From: Candidatus Gastranaerophilales bacterium
Lineage (GTDB): Bacteria > Cyanobacteriota > Vampirovibrionia > Gastranaerophilales > Gastranaerophilaceae
Assembly: GCA_905234915.1 (NCBI GenBank)
Contig: CAJOJP010000001.1
Coordinates: 65,271 to 102,843 of the forward strand
Direction: 5' to 3'
DNA: 37,573 bases
Shown: positions 8,675 through 16,640 of the stretch, piece after piece
Position numbering within the stretch: the first letter of the stretch is position 1
How the letters are laid out: every line of letters begins with the position of its first letter
Made by a program: the position numbers and the translations under genes
The notes under the pieces: model-generated
The model's database searches: none
What the model saw: the letters and a program-made list of their open reading frames with translations, nothing else
Told to the model about the DNA's origin: nothing

Positions 8675-10285
8675 ATGAAAATAAAAGCAATATTTTTTTC
8701 TTTATTATTGATGTTAATACTTATGCCACAAGGACATGCTACACAACTGCCGCAGGATATTAAAAATTATCTGATAAATCAAACCAGAGTACCTTCTATA
8801 AGACACGACGGCATTATTGTTTACGGCAATGACGTTATGTATCTGCCCGTTTTCCCCGCTTACCCCGAAAAAGTCGATGAAGTTAAAATAACAAAAACAT
8901 ATCCTATAAAACAAACAATGTCATCATTTCCGGATATTATTGTTTTTAATAATAATTTTGGTTTGCTCAGAATAATACGAACTGATGAAAATACTTTAAC
9001 CGTAAGAAATTTAGAAGAATATCCTATCGAAATAAAAACAGGAGAAATACCTCAAGATTTACTCGTTCCGCATGGTTTTATCATGCCTGAAAAATTAGCG
9101 GGCATTTTAGGTGACGTATATATTCCTTTATCAGGCAGTGCAAAATCAGGTGCGTTTGTAACAGGGAAAAAAGCTCCTTTACCAACAGGAAAAAGACTTG
9201 CAGAAACTAAAAAATACAGTGTTCCTGAGAAACTTAAAAATAAATTGTTCTTTGTTAATAATTATCAGAATGAATATTTAAAAGTATTTTCTTCAACTGT
9301 ATCGGAGCCCTTGTATTCATTGAAAACTTCAGGAGTAATGAGAGATGTTAAACCGGCATTAAACGGCAAATATCTGCTTGCAGCAACTAAAGGTTCTAAA
9401 AATATTGATGTAATAGATGTTGCAGGAGAGTTTGTTGCAAAACGTATTGATTTAACGGCTAATCCCGAAGAAATTGCAGTTGATGACAAACGGGGGAAAG
9501 CTTATATATCAAGCATAGATGATGAGTCCCTTATTGTACTGGATTTAAAATCATTAAGAGTTATTGAAAAAATACAGCTTGCAGGTGCCCCCAAAAAACT
9601 TTCAGTTTCTCCTGACGGTAATAAAATTGCTTATTTAGATATTTCTACCTCCAATATATTTGTATTGGAACTTGATAATGATTATTTAAATAAATTAATA
9701 ACCAATTATCCTAATACATCAAAAATAATATTGGAAAATGATACAATATATTTGATTGCGCGTACAGAGCCTAAATTAAGAGTTGTTACATTTGATTTGT
9801 TAATGGATAATAAATCTGCAAAAACACGAAAAGATAAAAAGCAGGATAAAATTAAGCAGATTGAAATGAAACAAGCAGAAAGCGAAAATGTAACCTCCGA
9901 TATATTTACAGGTTTGAGTGTACCGGAAAAGGATGATTTAACAGGTTTGAAAGCTTATGCAACAAGTATAAAAGATATTAAAACAGGAATGAAACCCGTA
10001 GATATGTATAAATACGGAAATGATGTATTTGTTTTATGTGCCGGCGATAATACCGTTTATAAATATGATATTCCTAACGGTGCTGTTACAAATTCTAAAT
10101 TACCGACAGAAGGTTTTGCACGTTCGTTTACTCCTGTTTTAGATTCTAATATTGCTGTTATTACGAATATGGCGGATTTTAAATACGTTGTTTATGATAT
10201 GGAGCAAGCTAAACCATTACAAACAATACCAATCAGTGATTATGTTAATTCAATAACAATTTTGGAAAGAAATAATGAACAGTAG
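8675..10285 (+). CDS. Secreted YVTN/YncE-like beta-propeller protein
   Basis: 536 residues starting with a classical signal peptide (basic MKIK, hydrophobic core, likely cleavage after GHA near residue 22), so exported. After a first domain of about 170 residues, residues 190-330 hold repeated blades such as 'kYLLAATKGSKNIDVIDV', 'AYISSIDDESLIVLDL' and 'SPDGNKIAYLD', which are the YVTN-type beta-propeller pattern. A Lys-rich linker (about 370-400) leads to a further blade-like part. Such proteins are structural or binding modules; no catalytic residue is evident and the ligand is unknown. It starts 14 bases after dnaJ and its 3' end overlaps the methyltransferase gene by 11 bases, so the run is probably one operon. 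Stop is TAG. Confidence 0.65.
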   Translation: MKIKAIFFSLLLMLILMPQGHATQLPQDIKNYLINQTRVPSIRHDGIIVYGNDVMYLPVFPAYPEKVDEVKITKTYPIKQTMSSFPDIIVFNNNFGLLRIIRTDENTLTVRNLEEYPIEIKTGEIPQDLLVPHGFIMPEKLAGILGDVYIPLSGSAKSGAFVTGKKAPLPTGKRLAETKKYSVPEKLKNKLFFVNNYQNEYLKVFSSTVSEPLYSLKTSGVMRDVKPALNGKYLLAATKGSKNIDVIDVAGEFVAKRIDLTANPEEIAVDDKRGKAYISSIDDESLIVLDLKSLRVIEKIQLAGAPKKLSVSPDGNKIAYLDISTSNIFVLELDNDYLNKLITNYPNTSKIILENDTIYLIARTEPKLRVVTFDLLMDNKSAKTRKDKKQDKIKQIEMKQAESENVTSDIFTGLSVPEKDDLTGLKAYATSIKDIKTGMKPVDMYKYGNDVFVLCAGDNTVYKYDIPNGAVTNSKLPTEGFARSFTPVLDSNIAVITNMADFKYVVYDMEQAKPLQTIPISDYVNSITILERNNEQ

Positions 10286-10829
10286 CACATCTGAAATATT
10301 GGGGAAATTAGAAATAACAGCTGATGAGTTTTGGAATATATCTCACCAAACAGGAAATTTTATCAGCATGTTAATAAAATGTGCAAAAATCCAAAATGTA
10401 TTAGAACTTGGTACTTCTAACGGATATTCTGCTTTGTGGATTGCTGATGCGCTTCAATATACAAATGGTCATCTTACAACCGTGGAATTTTGGGAAAAAA
10501 GGCAGTGTCTTGCGCGTGAATATATTGCGAATTGCGGATTAACGGATTATGTTTCTTTTAAAATAGGTCAGGCTATTGATGTAATAAATAATGAACTTCA
10601 AAATGAATTTTATGATATGGTTTTTATGGATGCAAATAAAAATGAATATTTAAGTTTATTTCAAGCATTTCACCCGCTGGTGAAAAAAGGCGGAATTATA
10701 CTTGCCGATAATGTAATTTCACACGCGAAAAAAGTTGAACCGTTTATAAATGCAATAACAAATAACAACGAATACCAGGTACAGGTGCTTGATTTACCTG
10801 ACGGACTTTTAATGGCATATAAACAATAG
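10275..10829 (+). CDS. SAM-dependent O-methyltransferase (family 3 type)
   Basis: 184-residue class I methyltransferase. The SAM-binding glycine motif is LELGTSNGYS (43-52), E71 ends strand 2 (TTVEFW), and FMDANKNEY (117-125) matches the D-A-(D/N)K-Y metal and substrate segment of catechol-type O-methyltransferases. GGIILADNV is the usual strand 5. The length is slightly short (family about 210-220), mainly at the N-terminus. The substrate is unknown. The ATG lies inside the end of the upstream propeller gene, and the NAD kinase gene begins 13 bases after its TAG, so it is translated within an operon. Confidence 0.85.
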   Translation: MNSSTSEILGKLEITADEFWNISHQTGNFISMLIKCAKIQNVLELGTSNGYSALWIADALQYTNGHLTTVEFWEKRQCLAREYIANCGLTDYVSFKIGQAIDVINNELQNEFYDMVFMDANKNEYLSLFQAFHPLVKKGGIILADNVISHAKKVEPFINAITNNNEYQVQVLDLPDGLLMAYKQ

Positions 10830-10842
10830 TGCAGGAGATAAT

Positions 10843-11694
10843 ATGATAAAAACAATTGAAACAAAAAACGGTGTAAAAATTGATGTAGCTAATGTCGGGA
10901 TATTCTATAACAAGGAAGACACCAAAGCATATAATTCTGCTATTGAAACTGCAAATATTTTAAATTTAAAAGATGTAAATGCTAAAGTATTAACAACAGA
11001 AGAATTTCGTACTGATATAACTTTTGCTATTGTTCTTGGAGGTGACGGAACAATATTGAAGTCAGCAAGATTTTTTGCTCCATATGATGTACCTATATTT
11101 GGTATTAATTTAGGCAGATTGGGATTTTTATCACAATCAAAAGCTGCCCAAATCAGAGAAGCAGTTGAATATATTTTGCAGGGACAATTCAGAATTGAAG
11201 AAAGAATGATGCTTGGAGCATTAAACAATCAAATATTTGCCTTGAATGATATTGTTGTTAAAGGTGACGGTTTTTCACGGACATCAAGAATGTATGTACA
11301 TATAAATGATAATACGGTATGTGATTATCTTGCGGACGGTATTATTATTTCTACACCTACCGGATCAACTGCATATAATCTTTCAGCCGGCGGACCTGTT
11401 TTATTTCCTACTCTTGATGCAATGGTTATAGTGCCGATTTGTCCGCATACTATGAGTGCAAGACCTATTGTTATTCCTTCAACCGAAATTATAAATATTA
11501 CATCAAGTCAGAATAAACCTTTGATGAAAATATCTGCTGACGGGCAAAATACATTTGATTTAGAACCCAATCAAGCTGTAGATGTTGTAAAAAGTAAGTA
11601 TAGTGCAAAACTACTGCTTTTAAATCTTCCAAAAAATTCATTTTATTCTGTTTTAAAAGAAAAATTACATTGGGGACTTTCGTGGCAAGGTTAA
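10843..11694 (+). CDS. nadK: NAD kinase
   Basis: Phosphorylates NAD to NADP using ATP or polyphosphate, in the cytoplasm. At 283 residues it matches the family. GGDGT (66-70) is the catalytic and ATP-site signature, followed by GINLGRLGFLS and the second conserved block DGIIISTPTGSTAYNLSAGGP that binds NAD. The C-terminal beta domain is present. The start follows a GGAG box ('gcaggagataATG'). The stop is separated by one base from the recN start, a nadK-recN order found in many bacteria, so the two are co-transcribed. Confidence 0.96.
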   Translation: MIKTIETKNGVKIDVANVGIFYNKEDTKAYNSAIETANILNLKDVNAKVLTTEEFRTDITFAIVLGGDGTILKSARFFAPYDVPIFGINLGRLGFLSQSKAAQIREAVEYILQGQFRIEERMMLGALNNQIFALNDIVVKGDGFSRTSRMYVHINDNTVCDYLADGIIISTPTGSTAYNLSAGGPVLFPTLDAMVIVPICPHTMSARPIVIPSTEIINITSSQNKPLMKISADGQNTFDLEPNQAVDVVKSKYSAKLLLLNLPKNSFYSVLKEKLHWGLSWQG

Positions 11695-11695
11695 G

Positions 11696-13348
11696 ATGAT
11701 TAAATCAGTCAAGGTTAAAAATTATATTCTAATTGATGAAATAACTCTTGAATTTGATAAGGGCTTTAATGTTTTTACTGGAGAAACAGGTGCAGGTAAA
11801 AGTATTATAATTGGTGCGATTGATACTGCGCTCGGGGCAAAAGTAAATAAAGATGTAATTAAATCAGGGTGTGATAAAGCTTATATTGAGCTTGAAATAA
11901 AATTAGATAATACTTTTAATATTGATATTTTAACCGAAAACGGAATTGATGCGGAAGAAAATGAAATAATTGTTTCAAGAGAAATTCAACATTCTCTAAG
12001 CCGTTTCAGAATAAACGGCATTCAAGTCAGTGCTGATTTCATTCGTGAAATAAGAGAATTAATTCTTGATATACATACCCAACATCAAAGTTATAACTAT
12101 GTTCAGTCTAAAAATCATATAATTTTACTTGATAATTTTGCGACTAAACAGCATAGAGATAATGTAAAATTATATAAAGAAAATTTTTTAAAGCTCAGGT
12201 CTTTGGAAGGAGAACTTGAAGAAGCTTTAAATATTGTTAAAACGATTCAACAGCAGGAGGAATTAATAAAATTTCAAGTTCAGGAAATTGAAAATGCAGC
12301 TATTGAAGATATAGAAGAATATGAAAATCTTGAAAAAGAGCTGGATATTCTTTCTAATGCAGAAAAACTAAAAGAGCTTTCTTATTCTTCATACAGTGCA
12401 TTATACGGTGAAGAAGAAAATATATTAAATTCACTAAGTAATGTAAAAGCTAATATTTCTAAATTAACTGCAATGGATGAGAGTGTTGCAGTTATTGAAG
12501 AAGATTTTATAAATGCCTATGAAACATTAAAAGAACTTGCATATCAACTTCGTGATTATTCTGACTCAAAAGATAGTGACAATGAACGAATGGATTATAT
12601 TGGTGAAAGACTCAGTCTTCTTGATAAAATGAAACGTAAATATGGCGGAAGTCTTGAAGCTGTTATTAATACTCATGAAAAATTATCAGATGAGCTAAAT
12701 AAAATTGAATGCTCTCAAGATGAAGTTTTAAGACTTGAGAGTGAAATAAAAGAGTTAAAAACAGAATTGGAAACACTTTCATTAACTATATCTTCTTCGA
12801 GAAAAGATCTTGCAAAAGTTTTATCACCGGCAGTCACAGCTGAACTTGAAAAATTGGAACTGCCAAAAGCAAAATTTGAAGTAGCTGTTACACCGTGTAA
12901 TATGAATGAAACAGGAATAGATCGGGTTGAATTTCTAATATCAATAAATGCGTCGGATGAACCAAGACCAATATCAAAAACAGCATCAGGAGGAGAAATA
13001 TCACGAGTAATGCTTGCATTAAAAACAGTTTTTGCAAAAGCAGATAATACAAATACAGTAATTTTTGACGAAATTGACACAGGTATATCAGGAAAGGCAT
13101 CTCAAGCTGTTGCTGATGCAATTATAAATTTATCCAATACACATCAAATAATATTAATAACTCATCAGCCTATAATAGCAGCAAAAGCTAATAAACATTT
13201 TTATGTAAAAAAATTCCAAGAAGATACAACCAGAGTTAATGTATATATACTTGAAAACGAAAACAGGATTAAAGCTATTGCATTACTTGCAGCAGGTGAA
13301 ATAAACAAGGATTCCGAATCTTTTGCTAAAAATTTACTTGGAATTTAG
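11696..13348 (+). CDS. recN: DNA repair protein RecN
   Basis: SMC-like ATPase acting in double-strand break repair. The N-terminal half-domain has Walker A GETGAGKS (29-36) and the RecN-typical HTQHQSY block. Two coiled-coil arms (about 150-360) are interrupted by a short hinge region. The C-terminal half-domain carries the ABC signature SGGEISRVMLALK and Walker B VIFDEIDTGISGKAS, then an ITHQP H-loop. 550 residues is the normal length. It is the last gene of the chromosomal plus-strand run; accessory DNA begins after its TAG stop. Confidence 0.96.
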   Translation: MIKSVKVKNYILIDEITLEFDKGFNVFTGETGAGKSIIIGAIDTALGAKVNKDVIKSGCDKAYIELEIKLDNTFNIDILTENGIDAEENEIIVSREIQHSLSRFRINGIQVSADFIREIRELILDIHTQHQSYNYVQSKNHIILLDNFATKQHRDNVKLYKENFLKLRSLEGELEEALNIVKTIQQQEELIKFQVQEIENAAIEDIEEYENLEKELDILSNAEKLKELSYSSYSALYGEEENILNSLSNVKANISKLTAMDESVAVIEEDFINAYETLKELAYQLRDYSDSKDSDNERMDYIGERLSLLDKMKRKYGGSLEAVINTHEKLSDELNKIECSQDEVLRLESEIKELKTELETLSLTISSSRKDLAKVLSPAVTAELEKLELPKAKFEVAVTPCNMNETGIDRVEFLISINASDEPRPISKTASGGEISRVMLALKTVFAKADNTNTVIFDEIDTGISGKASQAVADAIINLSNTHQIILITHQPIIAAKANKHFYVKKFQEDTTRVNVYILENENRIKAIALLAAGEINKDSESFAKNLLGI

Positions 13349-13393
13349 TTTTTTTACACATAAAAAGTGTTTTTTATTCTTATGATAAAAAAA

Positions 13394-13417
13394 CTTCCTT
13401 AATATACTTTAAGGAAG
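13394..13417 (-). terminator. Hairpin with U-tract on the minus strand, after recN
   Basis: CTTCCTTAA (13394-13402) pairs with TTAAGGAAG (13409-13417) over 9 bp with a 6-base loop. On the minus strand the stem is followed by seven Us, so it reads best as a terminator for leftward transcription. That would shield recN from antisense reading out of the accessory region. On the plus strand an A-tract follows instead. Confidence 0.5.
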
Positions 13418-13503
13418 AAAAATTAGTAAAAGAGACATCACCAAGATTATGACATGTGCTAAAAAAAATGTCCAATAGCAGAATAAAATTTTGTTTTTTT
13501 GTT

Positions 13504-13532
13504 TTGTCAATAGTAGCTATCTTTGCGATATA
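13504..13532 (+). promoter_or_regulatory. Possible promoter in the recN-proximal gap
   Basis: TTGTCA (13504-13509), 17-base spacer, GATATA (13527-13532). The spacing is ideal but the -10 is only moderate. A tandem direct repeat (two GATATATTGT) overlaps the -10. Confidence 0.3.
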
Positions 13533-13546
13533 TTGTGATATATTGT
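13527..13546 (+). repeat. Tandem 10-bp direct repeat
   Basis: GATATATTGT occurs twice head to tail (13527-13536 and 13537-13546), one helical turn apart, overlapping a possible -10 box. It may be a protein-binding site; no function is demonstrated. Confidence 0.5.
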
Positions 13547-13810
13547 AAATTTTTATTAAGCATTTTGAAAGAAAAAAGGCAATTTGCAGACTTGAAAAAA
13601 CTTTATATAAATGTAAGAAGTAAAATTGGTAAAACGAAAGGAGTTTTTAAGCTTTAGATTTCAAAAAAACTGAGGCTATGTTAAGGGATACAAACTAATA
13701 ACAACTATAATCAGCCATTTTAGGCATAATGATTAGAAAACATTTTTTACTCTCTCTTAATATCCTCGTGTTTATTTGATGTTTGCTACGTAAGGCAAAC
13801 ATTTTTTTTG
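13539..13810 (+). ncRNA. Candidate small RNA ending at a strong terminator
   Basis: Between a possible promoter (13504-13532) and the strong intrinsic terminator at 13779-13802 there is no convincing open reading frame on either strand, yet a terminator this good implies a rightward transcript. The stretch includes an orphan AAAGGAG with no start codon at a usable distance and a few short stems (for example GCC-attttа-type pairing near 13715-13730). It matches no RNA family I recognise. It may equally be the tail of a lost gene of the integrated element. Confidence 0.25.
13779..13802 (+). terminator. Strong intrinsic terminator
   Basis: ATGTTTGC (13779-13786) pairs perfectly with GCAAACAT (13795-13802) around an 8-base loop, followed directly by a run of eight Ts. 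There is no annotated gene immediately upstream on the plus strand; recN ends 430 bases earlier. Confidence 0.8.
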
Positions 13811-13867
13811 CTTATTTATTGGGTTTCAGCTAAACGACAATTATTAAATTTTCTTAAAATTTCTTTT

Positions 13868-13887
13868 AGGGTACAAAATAGGGTACA
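13868..13887 (+). repeat. Paired AGGGTACA direct repeats
   Basis: AGGGTACA at 13868-13875 and 13880-13887, period 12. They lie in the non-coding junction between chromosome and accessory module. Such spaced copies can be arm-type binding sites of recombinases or part of an attachment site, but nothing here proves it. Confidence 0.35.
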
Positions 13888-13980
13888 CTTAAGAAAAAAT
13901 TGCTTTACTTGTTCTTCTGATTGTTTTGTATTTATTTTGATTGTTTTAACCGATATTTAAACTTATTTAATATAAAAAAC

Positions 13981-14002
13981 GGCTGCCCCTTTTTGGACAG
14001 CC
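13981..14002 (-). terminator. Terminator of the minus-strand replication/excision module
   Basis: GGCTGCCC (13981-13988) and GGACAGCC (13995-14002) form an 8-bp stem (one G-U pair when read on the minus strand). On the minus strand it is followed by GTTTTTTAT. It lies 30 bases after the stop of the excisionase-like gene. Confidence 0.85.
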
Positions 14003-14032
14003 TCATCATTAGGAGTGTATGAGATGTTATTA

Positions 14033-14365
14033 CTATGAAACTTTATTTCTGTTTTGCCACCTTAAATAAGCTTGTTCATCAATGAATACTCTTTTACCTT
14101 CTTTATGAACAACTCCATATTCATTAAACCCATTACTATTCCGATTAAAAACTTTCATTCTCATACCTGCAACGGTCGGATAATCATAATATTTATTCCA
14201 TTGCGGCAGTGGAATAAGCCTGTTTTCCTTATTATCAGGTCTTAGATTTTTTTCTAAACTCAAAATTTCTATGACAGATGCTTTTGCTTCACTGCCATAC
14301 TTTTTCCCTAATGCCTCAATCTTATTGTTTATCATAAATTCTATTACATTTTTATTGAATTTCAT
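14033..14365 (-). CDS. Excisionase-like / MerR-fold small DNA-binding protein
   Basis: 110 residues. The C-terminal 50 residues (NKYYDYPTVAGMRM through DEQAYLRWQNR) follow the pattern of small excisionase/AlpA-type winged helices: 'yp.ts.lR.li...ngf....v.k.gkrv.idee.fl.W'. The N-terminal half is helical and basic. Proteins of this fold bend DNA for excision or act as regulators in mobile elements. It is the last gene of the leftward module before the terminator at 13981-14002 and is separated from the DnaC-like gene by 92 bases holding a hairpin. The ribosome-binding site is weak. No integrase is nearby, so a directionality role is inferred only from fold and context. Stop is TAG. Confidence 0.5.
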   Translation of the reverse strand: MKFNKNVIEFMINNKIEALGKKYGSEAKASVIEILSLEKNLRPDNKENRLIPLPQWNKYYDYPTVAGMRMKVFNRNSNGFNEYGVVHKEGKRVFIDEQAYLRWQNRNKVS

Positions 14366-14403
14366 TATTAATACCTATAAATCCTTATATTGCAGTTATT
14401 GCA

Positions 14404-14444
14404 GACAGAGCAGCAGATAAAAAAGTTATCTGCAAACTCCTGTC
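14404..14444 (-). other. Nested hairpin between DnaC-like and excisionase-like genes
   Basis: GCAGATAA (14413-14420) pairs perfectly with TTATCTGC (14426-14433) around a 5-base loop. An outer GACAG (14404-14408) can pair with CTGTC (14440-14444). There is no U-tract next to the stem on either strand, so it could be an attenuator, a processing site or a protein-binding site. Confidence 0.4.
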
Positions 14445-14457
14445 CGAATAGTTTTTG

Positions 14458-15186
14458 TTAATTGTTTTTTTTAAGTATGAAAGGTTGTGTTATTTGAATA
14501 TGTTCACAGTGTTTAAGCTTTTGGAATAATATTTCTCCAAATGCATCTTGGGGATTTTCTATCTCTAAACCTGCAAAAATATTTGCCTTCCCTTCTCTGA
14601 ATCGAAGATTAACTATAGTAGTTATTAAATCTCTTGATGCATCTTTAAGCGGTATTAAAGTTATATCATCCCAAACAACCAAATCAACTATTTTTAATTC
14701 ATCTACTTTTAACTTAAATGCGTCTGAATTTCTTGTACTATACGTTTCAATATCAAAGGTAAATTCAGGCAGATTAATGTATTTCCCTCTTCCATATTCA
14801 GGAACAAAATATTCTACCATATTCCAAAAATAACCATACATTAGTCTCAACGCAAGTACTGATATTTCATTTTCTACGTATGGTGTAGTAATAAGCAGAT
14901 TGTTTCCATCCAGAACCCAATTAGCAATATCTGATTTTATCGTATAATATCTTTCAAAGTTTCCATTGTCTTTTCTGACACAATTTTCATTTGACTGAAT
15001 ATCATATAATGTCTCGGGCTTAAAATTTGTACCTGAAAATGAAGCCATTCCATTAAATTGTTTAAAAGGTACACATGCGTCTTTGCATTCAGGATATTTT
15101 GAAGAATAACTGCCATCTGGGCGTTTGATTCCATCACATATCCCTGCTATGAACTTTGGGCATTCTTTTACAAAATAATTACTCAT
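14458..15186 (-). CDS. DnaC-like helicase-loader relative with degenerate ATP site
   Basis: 242 residues. Layout suggests a DnaC/DnaI-type AAA+ loader. 'GNNLLI' occupies the strand before the P-loop, and 'KIVDLVVWDDITLIPL' looks like Walker B (hydrophobics plus DD). Then come a helix and 'TTIVNLRFREGKANIFAGLEI', matching the 'iiNyRy..g.ptI.tsN' sensor-1 part of loaders. Where Walker A GxxGxGK[ST] should be, the protein has TTPYVENEIS, so nucleotide binding is probably lost. An N-terminal Cys set (C9, C17, C34, C38) could bind zinc. Start: AAAGGAAC at the end of the upstream Rep-like gene, ATG 2 bases after its stop, so translation is coupled. The pairing of Rep-like and loader genes suggests replication initiation of the element. 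Confidence 0.45.
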   Translation of the reverse strand: MSNYFVKECPKFIAGICDGIKRPDGSYSSKYPECKDACVPFKQFNGMASFSGTNFKPETLYDIQSNENCVRKDNGNFERYYTIKSDIANWVLDGNNLLITTPYVENEISVLALRLMYGYFWNMVEYFVPEYGRGKYINLPEFTFDIETYSTRNSDAFKLKVDELKIVDLVVWDDITLIPLKDASRDLITTIVNLRFREGKANIFAGLEIENPQDAFGEILFQKLKHCEHIQITQPFILKKNN

Positions 15187-15188
15187 TT

Positions 15189-16283
15189 TTATTGTTCCTT
15201 TCTAAATAAATTGTTTAAACTAATAAATTCACCATCGTCACTAAAATCTTCCTGAGGTTTAACAAATATCGACTTTTTACGAGATTTATCAACCTTTTTA
15301 CAAGATTTTTTTCTAAAGGTGGGATAACCGCAGGATATAGCATATTGAATACGTTTTATCTGCTCATCAATCGTCTTACATTCTTCTTTTAAATCAGAAT
15401 ATAATTGCTGAAACATCGTAATAGTCGTTCTTATACCTTTTTCAGAACGCATTTTAATGTGGTTTTTTAATTCACCTTTAATTTTGTCTGGAATATCTAA
15501 AGAAGAATTAATATAGTTAATAACAGCTTTCTCGTTTCTCTCACGATTGGTTTTTCTTTTATCAATATCATCTAAACGTTTTTCTGCTGCATCCAGCTTT
15601 GAATGTAGATAATCTACTGAAGTAATATCAATATTGGAAATTTCAGCTATATTCTTTGAACTGTTAGAACATGCATTTATATTGGATTCTTCAGCTATAG
15701 AATTATTACACTCAGAATCTATACTTCTTTCTTTAGAAATTAAAGAATTGGTTTGACCTTTTGCATAACCTTCAGTTATGCAAGTATTTGTACCACCTTC
15801 TTTATAATCTTTATTTATATCTATTTTTTTGTTTTCTTTATTTATATTAGGCATTGTTTCTATCTCCTGTTTTCTATCGCCTATTTTCTTGGGTTTATTT
15901 TCCAGCTCTTGTTTTTTGAACATCATATTTTGGGGTAGTTCATAAACTGTATATTTGAACCCTTTTCGACCATTCACAAAAATTTTTTCCGTTTCTAAAA
16001 ATCCTTTAGATTCCAGTTCTTCTCTTGCTTTTTGCGACCTGCCTTTTGTCAGATTACACGCATTGTTGAACCAAGGTATATGGACTGTTCAGTTATCTGG
16101 CAATGATAGGAATACCATTAGTGCAGTCTTTGCATCAGAAGACAAATTTCCAATTTCACCTCTGATGACTCTGTTGTCCAACTGTGTAAATCCTTCAGTC
16201 CTATCCGCTATCGGATATTTTTTAAAGTTTTTGTAGTTCGGGCTATTCTTTTGATTCTTTTCGTTAATGTTTTCCGTCTGCAT
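15189..16283 (-). pseudogene. Rep-like winged-helix replication protein interrupted by one in-frame TGA
   Basis: From the ATG at 16283 (GGAGATAA just upstream) to TAA at 15189 the frame is continuous except for TGA at 16089-16091 (codon 65). Before it: FTQLDNRVIRGEIGNLSSDAKTALMVFLSLPDN. After it: TVHIPWFNNACNLTKGRSQKAREELESKGFL. Together they make a winged-helix domain of the Rep/DnaD-N type found in plasmid and conjugative-element initiators, which usually has 'LPDxW' exactly here, so TGA replaces an expected TGG (Trp). The rest (to 364 codons) is a Lys/Glu/Asn-rich middle, a coiled coil near the centre and a basic C-terminal tail, all intact. A GTG at 15977 could start a truncated 262-residue product, but no clear ribosome-binding site precedes it. 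Nonsense mutation, readthrough or sequencing error all remain possible. Confidence 0.6.
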
Positions 16284-16640
16284 TTATCTCCGCCTTTGTA
16301 TGCTTATAGATATGTAATTTGCATAAGTTCTAAATTACTCATTGCATTTTAAAACATAGAATAATTAAGATTAAAATACTAAAGGCAGCAGGCACTAAAA
16401 ATTTAAAAAAACTAAATTTTAGAAAAAAATAATTCGTTAATTTGCCTAGTGAATATTGACTTTTGATATTAATGTTCTAAAAATTCTCAATATTTTCAGT
16501 AAGTTTAAATCGCTATAAATTCAGCCCCTGCAATATTTCAGACAATATAAAAATACTCTGCAATAAATCTTTACATTTTGCTTATAAAATTTTTGAAAAT
16601 ATCCTTTTATTATGTAATTTTTTATATAAAATTTAATACC
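16284..16640. other. AT-rich intergenic region (357 bases)
   Basis: It lies between the start of the Rep-like gene and the 3' end of the zinc-ribbon gene, both on the minus strand. No open reading frame, tRNA, strong hairpin or convincing promoter was found. The ribosome-binding site of the Rep-like gene (GGAGATAA) is at its left edge. The high AT content beside a Rep-like gene could suit an origin, but I see no iteron array. Confidence 0.4.

Noticed and set aside
13860-13900. tRNA or attachment site at the AGGGTACA repeats
   Set aside because: No cloverleaf can be drawn, and no matching copy was found elsewhere in the window, so only a repeat is listed.
16089-16091. Genome-wide recoding of UGA as Trp or Gly
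   Set aside because: All other genes read through without any in-frame UGA and use TGG for Trp, so a changed genetic code is not supported.
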